Of a stretch of DNA of 51,240 nucleotides, positions 9,181-17,619 are shown one piece after another (the first letter of the stretch is position 1; every line of letters begins with the position of its first letter). A model generated the notes under the pieces. It was not told the origin of the DNA and did not search any database. It worked only from the letters and a program-made list of their open reading frames with translations. Made by a program: the position numbers and the translations under genes. This DNA is from a virus. Location: positions 1-51,240 of IMG/VR virus record IMGVR_UViG_3300042896_000697; one strand, given 5' to 3'.

Positions 9181-9618
9181 TTAAAATTCTACAGAAATAT
9201 GTTTTTCAGTATTCGATACATATTCAACTTCAGAGGTTTTAAACCAAGAAACAATAATTTCATTTGAATTAAAATCCATATTAATGTCTTCTGGTAAATA
9301 AAATTCTCCAATTTCTTCCCCTGTTAGCGAATCAACGATAATAACATATTTACTATAAGTAAATAAGTCGCAAATAGATAATTCAGCATTAATAGCACAA
9401 GAAATAGGATCAGAATCAATTAAATCGGTATTTATTGTAATAAATTTTTCAAATTCTTCTGTTTGACCATCATCAAGAGAAAATCCTATACTGGCATTAT
9501 AAAATACTTCACCCGTTTCTTGACAATAATGTTTTGATAATTCAATTGCAGCTAAATGAACTCCAAAAAATGTCCAGTTAGAAATTGAATCGGTCGATGT
9601 TTTCGTTTCGTCTGTCAT
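9181..9618 (-). CDS. hypothetical acidic protein
   Basis: 145 residues, acidic, predicted mostly beta (KYVIIVDSLTGEEIGEFYLPED). No signal peptide, membrane segment or known catalytic motif was seen. It lies between gene 43 and the HNH gene and is the first gene after the late promoter at 9687-9694. It could therefore be a late gene carried along with the endonuclease. I do not recognise it. Confidence 0.6.
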   Translation of the reverse strand: MTDETKTSTDSISNWTFFGVHLAAIELSKHYCQETGEVFYNASIGFSLDDGQTEEFEKFITINTDLIDSDPISCAINAELSICDLFTYSKYVIIVDSLTGEEIGEFYLPEDINMDFNSNEIIVSWFKTSEVEYVSNTEKHISVEF

Positions 9619-9662
9619 AAAAGTTTCCTTATATTTTAGTTAATGGTTGCTGATTATTTTAT

Positions 9663-9681
9663 AGAGGGGAGCTACCCCTCT
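9663..9681 (-). terminator. hairpin downstream of gene 43
   Basis: Perfect 7-bp stem AGAGGGG/CCCCTCT with loop AGCTA just past the gene 43 stop. The minus-strand tract after it (ATAAAATAATC) is only weakly U-rich, so this is a possible rather than certain intrinsic terminator. Confidence 0.4.
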
Positions 9682-9686
9682 TATTT

Positions 9687-9694
9687 TATTTATA
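9687..9694 (-). promoter_or_regulatory. T4-type late promoter TATAAATA
   Basis: Exact TATAAATA on the minus strand, 69 bases before the start of the 9181-9618 gene and touching the gene 43 stop. T4-type late promoters consist of this octamer and are read by the gp55 sigma factor together with the gp45 clamp. Confidence 0.6.
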
Positions 9695-10673
9695 CTATCC
9701 AAAAAAATCATCAATACAATTTCTTCTTTCATAAGACCAACCAATAGATTGTAACATACCATTTAATGGATCCAAGAAAGTTTTTTCATACTGTTTATCG
9801 TAATCTACATATTGTTCTAAATCAAACTCAGGTGGAATTGAAACTGGAAATGAAATTACTTCATGTTTTAATGGATTAGGTAATTTTAAATAACAAAATT
9901 TAATATGTGCACCCTCACCAATCATTTCATATCTATTCTGAAGACCCATTTCACGAAGTTTATTGTTATATAGTATTGATCCTTTAGTGTGAATTGGACA
10001 TTTATTACCATAAATCGTTTCTGAATCAGAATACTTTTCAATACCATTTACTCCACGAGGAAACGCAATCTCTTCAACAGAATAATTTTTAAACTCAGAT
10101 TTAACCGCAGCTACAAAATCTTGAATATCACCTTCAGTTCCGTTTAAAATCAAACCAACTGAACTACGAAGTTTATCGCGAATAACTAATGGAGTTGAAG
10201 ATTTAACAACTTCAAGACCCATAATTTTTATCTTAGGTTCGTTATAAACAACACCTTCATTTTCATACACATTTAATGCATATCGTTTTTTACCAGTCCA
10301 AAAACCATTAGAACTAATACCCTCAAGTTTAAATGAAATACAGTTACGTTTTACATGAGTATAGGCTTGCAAATCATTACAACATTCATTAATAATTGGA
10401 TCAATCTTTTCTTTACAAATTTTACTTAAAACAGGAACAATTTCTTTAAATTCTTTATCAGAATAAAATTTATTAACAATAGGTTCCAATGAAAGATACA
10501 TCGAATCTGTATCTTGATAAATTACCCATGGATAATCAGCTTTAAACATTTTATCTAATTTTAATTTAACAAATTCACCAACGGAAATAATAATGTATTG
10601 ACCAGATAAAGTTACAGCTCGAGCATTTTCTAAGGTGTAATATCTAAAAAACGCATTACCCAAAGCTCCATAT
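9695..10673 (-). CDS. 43: DNA polymerase gp43, exon 2 (C-terminal)
   Basis: Second exon of the family B polymerase, joined to 10925-12462 by removal of the intron. It begins inside motif B, restoring NSL-YGALGN, and continues with AFFRYYTLENARAV. It contains motif C YQDTDSMYLSL with the catalytic aspartates. The protein ends CIDDFFG, matching the short hydrophobic sliding-clamp-binding tail of T4/RB69 polymerases. Exon lengths 979 + 1538 = 2517 bases, exactly 839 codons, giving an 838-residue enzyme (T4: 898). Confidence 0.92.
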
Positions 10674-10924
10674 CAATTATGTTCATATAAGTTCGTTACA
10701 CTTATACCGTTCTCTTATGAACTGCTAACTGTTCCCAGCTAGAGCAGACTATCTCATCAACCACGTGGGTTGCCCTGCGCTTCCACTCACTTGAGTGTAC
10801 TTCCTTTCGGAATAGTCGTTACACCTTCCTATTTCTAGGCTTGGCACGGTATTGTCCGTTCTGGATGTTCACCGTTTTCACAGAGTTCTCATTAAATATT
10901 ACTACTTAATGCGCCATATAGTTT
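10674..10924 (-). ncRNA. group I self-splicing intron in gene 43, no ORF
   Basis: 251 bases. The 5' exon ends in U (TTCGCT) and the intron ends in G, as group I introns require. P1 pairs the exon's CGCU with an internal guide GGCG across a nine-base loop. The P7 pair is visible on the minus strand as AACGACTATTCC (10809-10820) with GATAGTC (about 10747-10753). The P4 to P6 core ATACCGTGCCAAGCC resembles the T4 td intron. Splicing recreates KIAMNSLYGALGN without gap. In-frame stops in the intron mean the unspliced mRNA gives only a 518-residue truncated polymerase. No endonuclease is encoded inside. Confidence 0.9.
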
Positions 10925-12462
10925 AGCGAATTCATGGCAATTTTAAATGCCATTTGCTCATTATTAAATTTTGAGATTAAATTTGAAATTCGTTTGTATT
11001 CTTTTTTATCATAATCTTTATTAGATTTTAAGGCTTCTAACTCAGATTCATATTTTAACATTGTTGATTTTGCTTCTTTACGTTTTTTCATATAAACGTC
11101 AATCAACTCAGGAATCATACCAACTTTATCTTTACGATACATAGCTCCATTAGCTGCAACAGCATATTCTTCTGGAAAAGTATATTCTTTATCTAATAAA
11201 CCTTTAGTTGTAATATTACCATCAAACATACCAGTAAAAGTTTCCAACGAAATATTCCATGTTTGTAAAATACTTGGATACAAACTAGTGGCATCGAAAC
11301 TAGCAATATCGCGATAAAATCCAGGAACTGGTTCGCGAACGTATGCACCTTCAAACTGTTCGCTTTTACTATTTTTAGATCTAGGCGGAATTACTATTTT
11401 ATTGGCTTTTAAATGATTAAAAATAATTGCATCCCACATTCTAATTTGGCTATAAATATCACCATAATTAATCTTAGCCAAATAACTCATGGTTAAGCAC
11501 AAATCAATAAGTTTTTCTGAATCTTCTAACTCATCAACTCTATCGCAATCGATAATGTTATAATCTACAAACATATTCCAACCATTGGTATAAAAATCTT
11601 TAAATGTATCAAATTCACTATGATCTAATTTACCATGACCTAAAACTAACTGAGCTACAGTTTCTAATCGTAAATTTTCTGGTTTTTTCTGTCCGTATTT
11701 TTTATAAAGATCTCGAAAGTCAACAACGTTAACTCCAACAATTTCAAATAGAGTTGTTGGTTTACCAAAATCGTCTTTAGTTTTTCGTTCTTTAATCCTG
11801 TTCCATGGACTTAAATCCTTAACTCTATCTTCGCTAATAATTTTAGCAATACGATTAACAAGATATTTTATATCGAACCCTTCAACGTTCCAACCTGTAA
11901 TAATATCAATATCGCTATGTTTCCAGAAATCAACAAAACGGTTCAATAAAGAATACTCATCATCACATAAAATAAACTCACAGTTTTCTTTTTTATTTCC
12001 AGTATATTCTCTAGACATAAAAGTTGTAGAGCGTTTTGTTTTCATGTTCTTCATAGTGATAAGAAGAACTTCTTCTGCTGCTAAATCAGGAGATGGAAAA
12101 CCGGAATTTTCTGTTGCAGTTTCGATATCCAATACATATGAATTAATGTATTCTATATCCCAATCAATAACTTTTGGAAATTGATCGGAGATAAATTGGA
12201 CATCGAATCCGATATCACCATAAATTTCAAAATTATCTACATCTTCGTATCTTTTAATAAAATCACGGGTTTCTTTAATATCTCCAGGTTGGATTTCTTC
12301 AACATATTGACCGAAAAGATTTTTCCAATCACTTTGTTTATTTGATTTAACATAAACTTTAGGCGAATATTCATATTTGAACTGAACTCGCTTACCATTT
12401 TCAATCCCTTTGTATAAAATACTATTCCCTAATATAGATACGTCAGTGTAGAATTTTGTCAT
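10925..12462 (-). CDS. 43: DNA polymerase gp43, exon 1 (exonuclease and palm)
   Basis: Encodes the N-terminal domain, the 3'-5' proofreading exonuclease and the first part of the polymerase. Exo I is YVLDIETA, Exo II ITGWNVEGFDIKYL, and Exo III DYNIIDCDRVDEL. Motif A is FDATSLYPSIL, with the aspartate that binds catalytic metal. The exon stops within motif B (KIAMNSL). It follows the Sm-like gene with no gap. RegA, encoded nearby, represses early mRNAs in T4. Splicing is needed for a functional enzyme. Confidence 0.93.
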
Positions 12463-12786
12463 TTATTTTCCTGTAAAGATTTTTTGTGGTGGAGTTAAAA
12501 TCTTACCAAATATTTTGTTATACTGCTCAACAAATTGTTCATCTGGCTCAATATAAAATAAAATTAAATTTTTATTAATTTCAATTTTATTTTTATTTTT
12601 TGGATTATTATACTCAGGGAAAGGAGCAAAACCAACTGATTGTTCTTTTGGATTTTCCAATGAGTCAGTAATAACTAATTGAATTGTATCTTCAAATAAA
12701 TAACATTCCGGATATACTTCGCTTTGCCCAAGATATGTTCCAAGAACTGTTTCACCAGATAATAACTTAAATTGTTTAACTGTCAT
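12463..12786 (-). CDS. hypothetical protein with Sm-like N-terminal motif
   Basis: 107 residues. The opening (VKQFKLLSGETVLGTYLGQ) resembles the Sm1 strand pattern of LSm-fold proteins. A second strand region (NLILFYIEPDEQFVEQYNKIFG) follows. It is a distant paralogue of the 27499-27876 protein, which begins with a similar RLRTGEDLIGFYHQ strand and has a matching FVSYSS region. No separation from gene 43 downstream, so the two are likely co-translated. Fold is inference; function unknown. Confidence 0.6.
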   Translation of the reverse strand: MTVKQFKLLSGETVLGTYLGQSEVYPECYLFEDTIQLVITDSLENPKEQSVGFAPFPEYNNPKNKNKIEINKNLILFYIEPDEQFVEQYNKIFGKILTPPQKIFTGK

Positions 12787-12787
12787 T

Positions 12788-13288
12788 TTATTCCTCTATT
12801 TTATATATTTTAACACCGCATTTTTCAAGAAAACGAATACCTGCGGCTGAACGATATTCGTTTTTATAATATAAAGTTTTTATACCAGAACTGTATATAA
12901 TTTTTGCGCACTGTAAACAAGGACTATGAGTACAAATAATTGTTGCACCTATACCAGATTCTGTTGAACGCGCTAACTGACTAATTGCATTTGCTTCAGA
13001 ATGAATTAACTCATCATAGGTTTTTAATCCTTCCCATGCGTTTTTATTAGAATTATACGTGAATCTAGCTTGTTCGTCAAGAGGTAATTTTGAAAATTCA
13101 ACATTATCAATAGAAACTGGATATTCACAATCATTAGGCGTCCACCCTGCAGGCATTCCATTGTACCCACAGCTAATGATACGATTATTCTTTACTATGA
13201 CCGTACCAACTTGTAAACGAGTCGCATAGGACAACTGAGCAGTTCTCTCGGCGACATCCATAAAGTATTTAACAAATTTATCTTTCAT
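12788..13288 (-). CDS. cd: deoxycytidylate (dCMP) deaminase
   Basis: 166 residues. The zinc site is complete: HSE (96-98) with the catalytic glutamate and PCLQC (123-127). The N-terminus FVKYFMDVAERTAQLSYATR is typical of phage dCMP deaminases. The enzyme converts dCMP to dUMP and so feeds dTMP synthesis. Its presence shows pyrimidine pools are managed by the phage. The start overlaps the next upstream gene by ATGA. Confidence 0.93.
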   Translation of the reverse strand: MKDKFVKYFMDVAERTAQLSYATRLQVGTVIVKNNRIISCGYNGMPAGWTPNDCEYPVSIDNVEFSKLPLDEQARFTYNSNKNAWEGLKTYDELIHSEANAISQLARSTESGIGATIICTHSPCLQCAKIIYSSGIKTLYYKNEYRSAAGIRFLEKCGVKIYKIEE

Positions 13289-13557
13289 TTTTTATCAGGG
13301 TTAAATTCATCATCAATATCAAATATAAATTGCTTTATAATATAAAACGCTTCTTCCATATTGCTTTCACTAATTTCCATATCACACCTTGCTCTAATTA
13401 TTTCTGGCGTAATTACTTTTAATTCTTCATAGGTATAAATTGGATTTTCATCAGCTCCAGCATACCATAAAGCTAGTTTTTGAGTTTCTTTTGTTTCACC
13501 GGATTCAGTTGTATGAAATGCATACCAATCTGAACAAGACCAACGGCTATAAGACAT
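13285..13557 (-). CDS. hypothetical protein, first gene after sigma70-type promoter
   Basis: 90 residues. The N-terminus (SYSRWSCSDWYAFHTTESGE) is Trp/Ser-rich and the C-terminal half is acidic and helical. No motif was recognised. It is coupled to the dCMP deaminase by a 4-base overlap. It is the first gene downstream of the strong promoter at 13587-13615, so it should be expressed with cd and the polymerase genes. Confidence 0.65.
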   Translation of the reverse strand: MSYSRWSCSDWYAFHTTESGETKETQKLALWYAGADENPIYTYEELKVITPEIIRARCDMEISESNMEEAFYIIKQFIFDIDDEFNPDKK

Positions 13558-13586
13558 AATACCTCCTACATTTAAACTATAATAAT

Positions 13587-13615
13587 ATTATACTATATAA
13601 GTCATTTTTCGTCAA
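13587..13615 (-). promoter_or_regulatory. sigma70-type promoter TTGACG-17-TATAAT
   Basis: Minus strand: -35 TTGACG inside TGCTTGACG, exact 17-base spacer ending TATAG, then -10 TATAAT. It sits immediately after the hsp20 terminator and before the 13285-13557 gene, driving cd, the Sm-like gene and gene 43. Confidence 0.75.
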
Positions 13616-13617
13616 GC

Positions 13618-13652
13618 AAAAAAAAAAGGGGCAACCATTTCTGATTGCCCCT
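13618..13652 (-). terminator. intrinsic terminator after hsp20
   Basis: Stem AGGGGCAA/TTGCCCCT (8 bp) with a 10-base loop, followed on the minus strand by at least nine U residues. Textbook rho-independent terminator 18 bases after the hsp20 stop. Confidence 0.85.
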
Positions 13653-13669
13653 ATAGCTATAAAACCTAA

Positions 13670-14098
13670 TTATTCTATTTGAAATATTTTAGGCTTTTTG
13701 TTATCCGGTATTACATTTCGTAGCGATACATATAGCATACCATCGGATAATGATACTTTATCGACTTCAACTGTATCAGCTATAGTAAATGTTCTAGTAA
13801 AATCTCTTTCAGCAATTCCTTTATATAAAAATTCCGAATCTTGCTTAGATTTATCTTGTTTAATTTTACCTGTAACAACAAGTTTACCTGTATCTAAAGT
13901 AACTGAGATTTGATCTTTTGTATATCCAGCAACTGCCATTTTGATAACAAACTTCTCTTCAGACTGTTTAATAATATCATATGGGGGAAAACCAGTTTGA
14001 GGCTTTTCCAATTCATTGATTCTACGAAATAATTCGTCAAAACCAATTAATGCTGAATTATGAATTGTTCTAAAAGTAGTTAAGTCTTTTGCGTACAT
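13670..14098 (-). CDS. hsp20: small heat-shock protein, Hsp20/alpha-crystallin family
   Basis: 142 residues. The alpha-crystallin domain spans about 40-140: FPPYDIIKQSEEKFVIKMAV, then KLVVTGKIK, KGIAERDFTRTF and ADTVEVDKVSLSDGML. The C-terminal I-x-I-like KIFQIE anchors oligomers. Such ATP-independent chaperones are common in cyanophages and pelagiphages. It is followed by a strong terminator, with a hairpin region between it and the PAAR gene. Confidence 0.92.
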   Translation of the reverse strand: MYAKDLTTFRTIHNSALIGFDELFRRINELEKPQTGFPPYDIIKQSEEKFVIKMAVAGYTKDQISVTLDTGKLVVTGKIKQDKSKQDSEFLYKGIAERDFTRTFTIADTVEVDKVSLSDGMLYVSLRNVIPDNKKPKIFQIE

Positions 14099-14179
14099 AT
14101 TTTTCTCCTTAAAAGCAAGATTTAATTTCGACCCCCGAAGCAGGTCATTTTTCCACGAGAACCATTCTCGTAAAACTAT

Positions 14180-14440
14180 TTAGCCAGCGTTTACATCGCC
14201 TGACCCAGAAGCTGTATGGCCACATGACGCAGCATCACCAGCCCTACAAACTGCAATGCCATTAACAAATACTGAACCAGAGCCAGCAGCCATTTTAGGA
14301 GAAGCATGAGGAGCATTACCGTGCCCAGTAACAGCATCACCTTTTCTAACTGCAGCAGCTCCATTAACAAATACATTACCGGATCCAGCAGCCAAAGAGC
14401 CGCCAGCTGAATCCGTACCTTTTCTAGTAACTCCAGGCAT
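14180..14440 (-). CDS. 5.4: PAAR-repeat spike-tip protein (gp5.4-like)
   Basis: 86 residues, almost entirely PAAR-type repeats: GSGNVFVNGAAAVRKGDAVTG and GSGSVFVNGIAVCRAGDA, with histidines and a cysteine (GHGNAPH, CGHTAS) that would hold the metal ion. PAAR proteins cap the tail spike and sharpen the membrane-piercing tip. It starts on the stop of regA (TAATG), an unusual place for a tail gene, but cyanophages show comparable arrangements. Confidence 0.88.
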   Translation of the reverse strand: MPGVTRKGTDSAGGSLAAGSGNVFVNGAAAVRKGDAVTGHGNAPHASPKMAAGSGSVFVNGIAVCRAGDAASCGHTASGSGDVNAG

Positions 14441-14841
14441 TATTTTTTAACCTTTCCGATGTTATATTTACTAACCAAATTATATTCATCTTTTTCTTTA
14501 TACGATAAAATTTTAATTTGACTAATAGGAACTAACGGAGATTTACATTCATCTTCGTGTCTAATTTCCAATAATTCCCAATCCCTTAAAAGGTTTACAA
14601 TAGTATTTCTTCTAGCAATATCATTTTCACTAATTTCATGAGATTTATTATCCAGACCAAATAATTCTTTAAAATGGATAATTACATATCTACTTTGTTT
14701 ATGTAAAATATGACATGATTGATATAAAGTTTTATCTTTTTTAGATAACACGCCAATTCTAGATAATGTTTCTTTAATTTTTAAAAAATTATTTTCATCA
14801 ATAAATACCTCAACGCCATATCCATTAAAAATGTCACTCAT
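14440..14841 (-). CDS. regA: RegA translational repressor
   Basis: 133 residues (T4: 122). Matches T4 RegA along its length: IKETLSRIGVLSKKDKTLYQSCHILHK, VIIHFKELFGLD, then the ending YNLVSKYNIGK. RegA binds the ribosome-binding regions of early mRNAs and blocks translation, including its own and those for 44, 45 and 62. The gene order 45-44-62-regA-43 follows T4, with the PAAR, hsp20 and cd genes intervening here before 43. Confidence 0.93.
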   Translation of the reverse strand: MSDIFNGYGVEVFIDENNFLKIKETLSRIGVLSKKDKTLYQSCHILHKQSRYVIIHFKELFGLDNKSHEISENDIARRNTIVNLLRDWELLEIRHEDECKSPLVPISQIKILSYKEKDEYNLVSKYNIGKVKK

Positions 14842-15221
14842 TTTATAACTCCTGTTTTATCAACAACTTCCTTAATTTTATCAATTTGTTCAGGAGTAAG
14901 AATTCTTAATGCATCTTTGGCTTTTTCTGATGAATAACCGAAATACTCCTTAATTACCTGAATATCTTTTGATTCGCTTGCTTTATACCATTTTTGAAAA
15001 GGTCTTTTCTTAGCAACTAATATATTTAGGTAAAAATCATATTGCATTTTTTTATCTAAACCGGAATACTGATTCATTTCATTTACATATAACAAACAAT
15101 CATTATGCTGGCTTAATGCTCTATTTACAATATAAGGTTCGTACTCTTTTTCGTTATCAGAAGTAATAATAGAGTTTTTATTTTGCAATAAAGATGGAAG
15201 AAGCTCTTTAAACAGATCCAT
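14838..15221 (-). CDS. 62: clamp loader small subunit gp62
   Basis: 127 residues, shorter than T4 gp62 (187) but of the size found in marine T4-like phages. Begins MDLFKELLPSLLQNKNSI, then PYIVNRALSQHNDCLLYVNEMN, typical of gp62. With four gp44 ATPases it forms the complex that opens the gp45 ring onto primer ends. It overlaps regA by ATGA. Confidence 0.88.
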   Translation of the reverse strand: MDLFKELLPSLLQNKNSIITSDNEKEYEPYIVNRALSQHNDCLLYVNEMNQYSGLDKKMQYDFYLNILVAKKRPFQKWYKASESKDIQVIKEYFGYSSEKAKDALRILTPEQIDKIKEVVDKTGVIK

Positions 15222-15228
15222 AAATCAC

Positions 15229-16170
15229 CTATTTGAATTCTAAGTCAACCATACATTCTGTAAAAAAAGCCATTAAATTAATCTCATGGTCAATAACAAA
15301 AGCTGTTTGATATTGATATCGACCAATTAATAACACTAACTGGGGTATTGAATTTGGCTTTAAAATATCATACATTGAATCATACATCTTGCGATAAATT
15401 GTTTGACTATCGTTATCTAAGTTATCAACAACCCACTTTCTAACATCAGCAAATGATTTTTCTTTTAAACCTTTGATTAATGGTGTTAAATTTACATCAG
15501 AAACTTGTGATAATAAACCAGCATCAATAACACCACCCATTGCATAACGCTGAAGTTCATTTAAGACTCTACGGTTATCTGGATAATATTTAGCAATAAC
15601 CTGAGCTACAACTTCTTTGTTATATTCAACTTTTTCTTCATCTAAAATCCAACAAACTCGTTTAAAAAACTGAGCCATTAATTTCTGTTTATCTTCTTTG
15701 GAAACTTTTACATCAATAACAGAACATCTTGAATGTAGCGGTTCAATAATACGGTTTTTATAATTACAAGTAAAAATAAATGAGCAGTTACGAGAAAACT
15801 CTTCAATTGCATTACGCAAAGCTGGCTGCAACGAATTAGCATTTAAATAATCTGCTTCATCAATAATAATTACTTTACGTCCGCCAGATAAACTAACTGA
15901 AGATGCATAATTTTTAATTTTACCACGAAGAACATCAATACCATTTTCATCAGAACCATTAATGACAATATAGTCACAATCTGCTTCTTTACATAAGGCT
16001 TTTGCAATAGTTGTTTTACCAACGCCAGCTGTACCGGAAATTAATAAATTAGGTATTTTGTCTTGAGCAACAAATTCTTGAAATGAAGATTTGATTGATT
16101 CAGGAAGAATACAATCGGCAATTTTTTCTGGTCTGTATTTTTCGCACCATAACATATGCTCACGTATCAT
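15229..16170 (-). CDS. 44: clamp loader ATPase gp44
   Basis: 313 residues from the start at 16170 (T4: 319). Walker A GTAGVGKT is at about 46-53, Walker B IIIDEAD at about 102-108, and the SRC sensor at about 148-150. An upstream in-frame extension to 16221 exists but its residues are non-conserved; the ATG at 16170 sits nine bases after GGAG and gives the family N-terminus (LWCEKYRPEKI). AAA+ ATPase that loads the sliding clamp. Confidence 0.95.
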   Translation of the reverse strand: MIREHMLWCEKYRPEKIADCILPESIKSSFQEFVAQDKIPNLLISGTAGVGKTTIAKALCKEADCDYIVINGSDENGIDVLRGKIKNYASSVSLSGGRKVIIIDEADYLNANSLQPALRNAIEEFSRNCSFIFTCNYKNRIIEPLHSRCSVIDVKVSKEDKQKLMAQFFKRVCWILDEEKVEYNKEVVAQVIAKYYPDNRRVLNELQRYAMGGVIDAGLLSQVSDVNLTPLIKGLKEKSFADVRKWVVDNLDNDSQTIYRKMYDSMYDILKPNSIPQLVLLIGRYQYQTAFVIDHEINLMAFFTECMVDLEFK

Positions 16171-16229
16171 AATATAAACTCCAAAATAAAAATAATAAAA
16201 AGGGTGACCGAAGCCACCCAAAAATCAAT

Positions 16230-16514
16230 TTAAGCTGTATGACCTGATACAACACTTACATAAAGTTTAGCAAATTCTTTATCTTCAGTATTTTGTTCAG
16301 CAAAATTTTGTTTATGATACGTTTTAGCTAAACGATTAATAATTTTCTTTGGTAACTCAATTTGATCTTTAACAGCATCAACGATATCTTTAATTGCTTC
16401 TTTTTCGCGCTCAACTCTAGAAAAATGAACTGAAATTTCTTTTAATCCATCAGTAAGAATTTTCAATTGTTTATCATCAAGCGTACCAAATACAGTTTCT
16501 AAAGTTTCAGTCAT
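16230..16514 (-). CDS. dsbA: DsbA-like late-transcription DNA-binding protein
   Basis: 94 residues. The C-terminal two-thirds (IKDIVDAVKDQIELPKKIIN, RLAKTYHKQNFAEQNTE) align by eye to T4 DsbA, a small double-stranded DNA-binding protein that helps at late promoters. In T4 dsbA lies near gene 33; here it is placed between 45 and 44, which would link clamp and late transcription. Similarity is moderate, so a generic DNA-binding role remains possible. Confidence 0.6.
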   Translation of the reverse strand: MTETLETVFGTLDDKQLKILTDGLKEISVHFSRVEREKEAIKDIVDAVKDQIELPKKIINRLAKTYHKQNFAEQNTEDKEFAKLYVSVVSGHTA

Positions 16515-16518
16515 AATA

Positions 16519-16692
16519 TTATTCCTCTGTCAAAATTGATTTAATGCCATGTAAAAATTCATCATTAGACACTTCTAATGATAGATAAGCATCCAATAAA
16601 GTAAACAAAAATATTTGTTTCATTTTATAACTTGAAGTAGCTGGAATATAGGAGTTCCAGTTATCTAACATTGTATTATTAAAATCACTCAT
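16519..16692 (-). CDS. small hypothetical protein between gp45 and DsbA-like
   Basis: 57 residues, found by translating the gap by hand: begins MSDFNNTMLDNWNSY and ends KSILTEE. It runs in the same direction, three bases after the gp45 stop region and four bases before the DsbA-like start, so it fits the operon. It is mildly acidic and helical with a hydrophobic centre (IFLFTLLDAYLSLEV). I do not recognise it; its position would suit a gp45-associated factor. Confidence 0.6.
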   Translation of the reverse strand: MSDFNNTMLDNWNSYIPATSSYKMKQIFLFTLLDAYLSLEVSNDEFLHGIKSILTEE

Positions 16693-16695
16693 ATA

Positions 16696-17379
16696 TTATT
16701 TACCAAATGTTGAACTGGTTTCAATAGTAATCCAATATTTTAATTCAGCTGTAGTAGAAGTCCATGCCGAAATACCTTTACTAGAAATCTCAACCGTATA
16801 GGTATCTGAAATAACTTTTAAATTTTCAGCTTTAAAAACTAATTTAAATACTTTACCTTCTGGGTCAACATCTGACATCTCTAATGAATTAACATGACTT
16901 GAATCATTTGCTTCATCAAAAGTAACTAAAGATACAGTAGTTCCATCAGATTCAACTGCTACATGAGGCGCACCAAGAACAGTTGCAGTTTTTAATACCC
17001 ATTCAAAATCTTCTTTAGAGAACGTAAATTTAACATCTGGAGCTGGAACATTAGGAAGTTTTTCTGGCGGAACAACAATCATTGATTGATCAGCAACACG
17101 ATATTTAATTTTACTACGACCACCGCGACCTTTAATAATAACATGTTTATCATCAAATTCTAATTCTGGACCTTCTTTAAATAAAGAAGCAACTGATAAA
17201 AAGTTATTTAAGTCATAAATACCGAAATCTTGGGGAATTGTATCTGAGATAGTTGCAACAGATAAAATATTTTTACCTGGACTCATTGTTGAAACTGTAG
17301 AACCCTTTCTAAAGAAAATACCTTGATTAATATGAGCAAAGTTTTTTAGAATTGCAGTTGTTTCTTGAGAAATTTTCAT
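16696..17379 (-). CDS. 45: sliding clamp gp45
   Basis: 227 residues (T4: 228). Trimeric PCNA-like clamp: ISQETTAILKNFAHINQGI at the N-terminus, then PQDFGIYDLNNFLSVASLF, with the end ELKYWITIETSST. It tethers the polymerase and, with gp55 and gp33, activates late promoters. Several proteins in this window end with short hydrophobic tails suited to bind it. Transcription likely enters from the promoter at 17588-17616 through two tRNAs. Confidence 0.94.
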   Translation of the reverse strand: MKISQETTAILKNFAHINQGIFFRKGSTVSTMSPGKNILSVATISDTIPQDFGIYDLNNFLSVASLFKEGPELEFDDKHVIIKGRGGRSKIKYRVADQSMIVVPPEKLPNVPAPDVKFTFSKEDFEWVLKTATVLGAPHVAVESDGTTVSLVTFDEANDSSHVNSLEMSDVDPEGKVFKLVFKAENLKVISDTYTVEISSKGISAWTSTTAELKYWITIETSSTFGK

Positions 17380-17418
17380 GTTTTATATCACCTCATCGTT
17401 AAGAATCATTTTAAAAAT

Positions 17419-17492
17419 TGGAGCGGGATAAGGGAATTGAACCCTCACTAGAAGAATGGAAATCTTCTGTTCTACCATTAAACTAATCCCGC
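17419..17492 (-). tRNA. tRNA-Gly (TCC)
   Basis: Seven-base acceptor GCGGGAT, anticodon loop TTTCCAT giving anticodon TCC, TTCAATT T loop, CCA encoded. Located between gp45 and the CAT tRNA. Confidence 0.93.
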
Positions 17493-17498
17493 AATATT

Positions 17499-17575
17499 TG
17501 GTGCCCCTCCTAGGACTCGAACCTAGAACCAACCGATTATGAGTCGGACGCTCTAACCATTGAGCTAAAGGGGCA
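17499..17575 (-). tRNA. tRNA with CAT anticodon, probably Ile2 (lysidine)
   Basis: Anticodon loop CTCATAA, CCA encoded. The body (AATGGTTAGAGC, ACTCATAATCGGTTGG) resembles E. coli tRNA-Ile2 more than elongator Met, so it likely decodes AUA after host lysidine modification. Elongator Met cannot be excluded. Confidence 0.9.
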
Positions 17576-17587
17576 AATTACATTACT

Positions 17588-17616
17588 ATTATATAACGTA
17601 ACTATGTATTAGTCAA
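17588..17616 (-). promoter_or_regulatory. sigma70-type promoter TTGACT-17-TATAAT
   Basis: Minus strand, exact 17-base spacer, just upstream of the CAT tRNA. Would transcribe tRNAs CAT and Gly and then gene 45. Confidence 0.7.
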
Positions 17617-17619
17617 GAA

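Noticed and set aside
10906-10924. Gene 43 as a naturally truncated 518-residue polymerase
   Set aside because: The last codons lie in the group I intron; splicing restores motif B in frame with the second exon.
14155-14171. Hairpin ACGAGAA/TTCTCGT after the PAAR gene as a terminator
   Set aside because: Three-base loop and no U-run on the minus strand; too weak to call.
16171-16221. 17-residue N-terminal extension of gp44
   Set aside because: Aromatic, non-conserved residues; the ATG at 16170 has GGAG nine bases upstream and matches the usual gp44 start.
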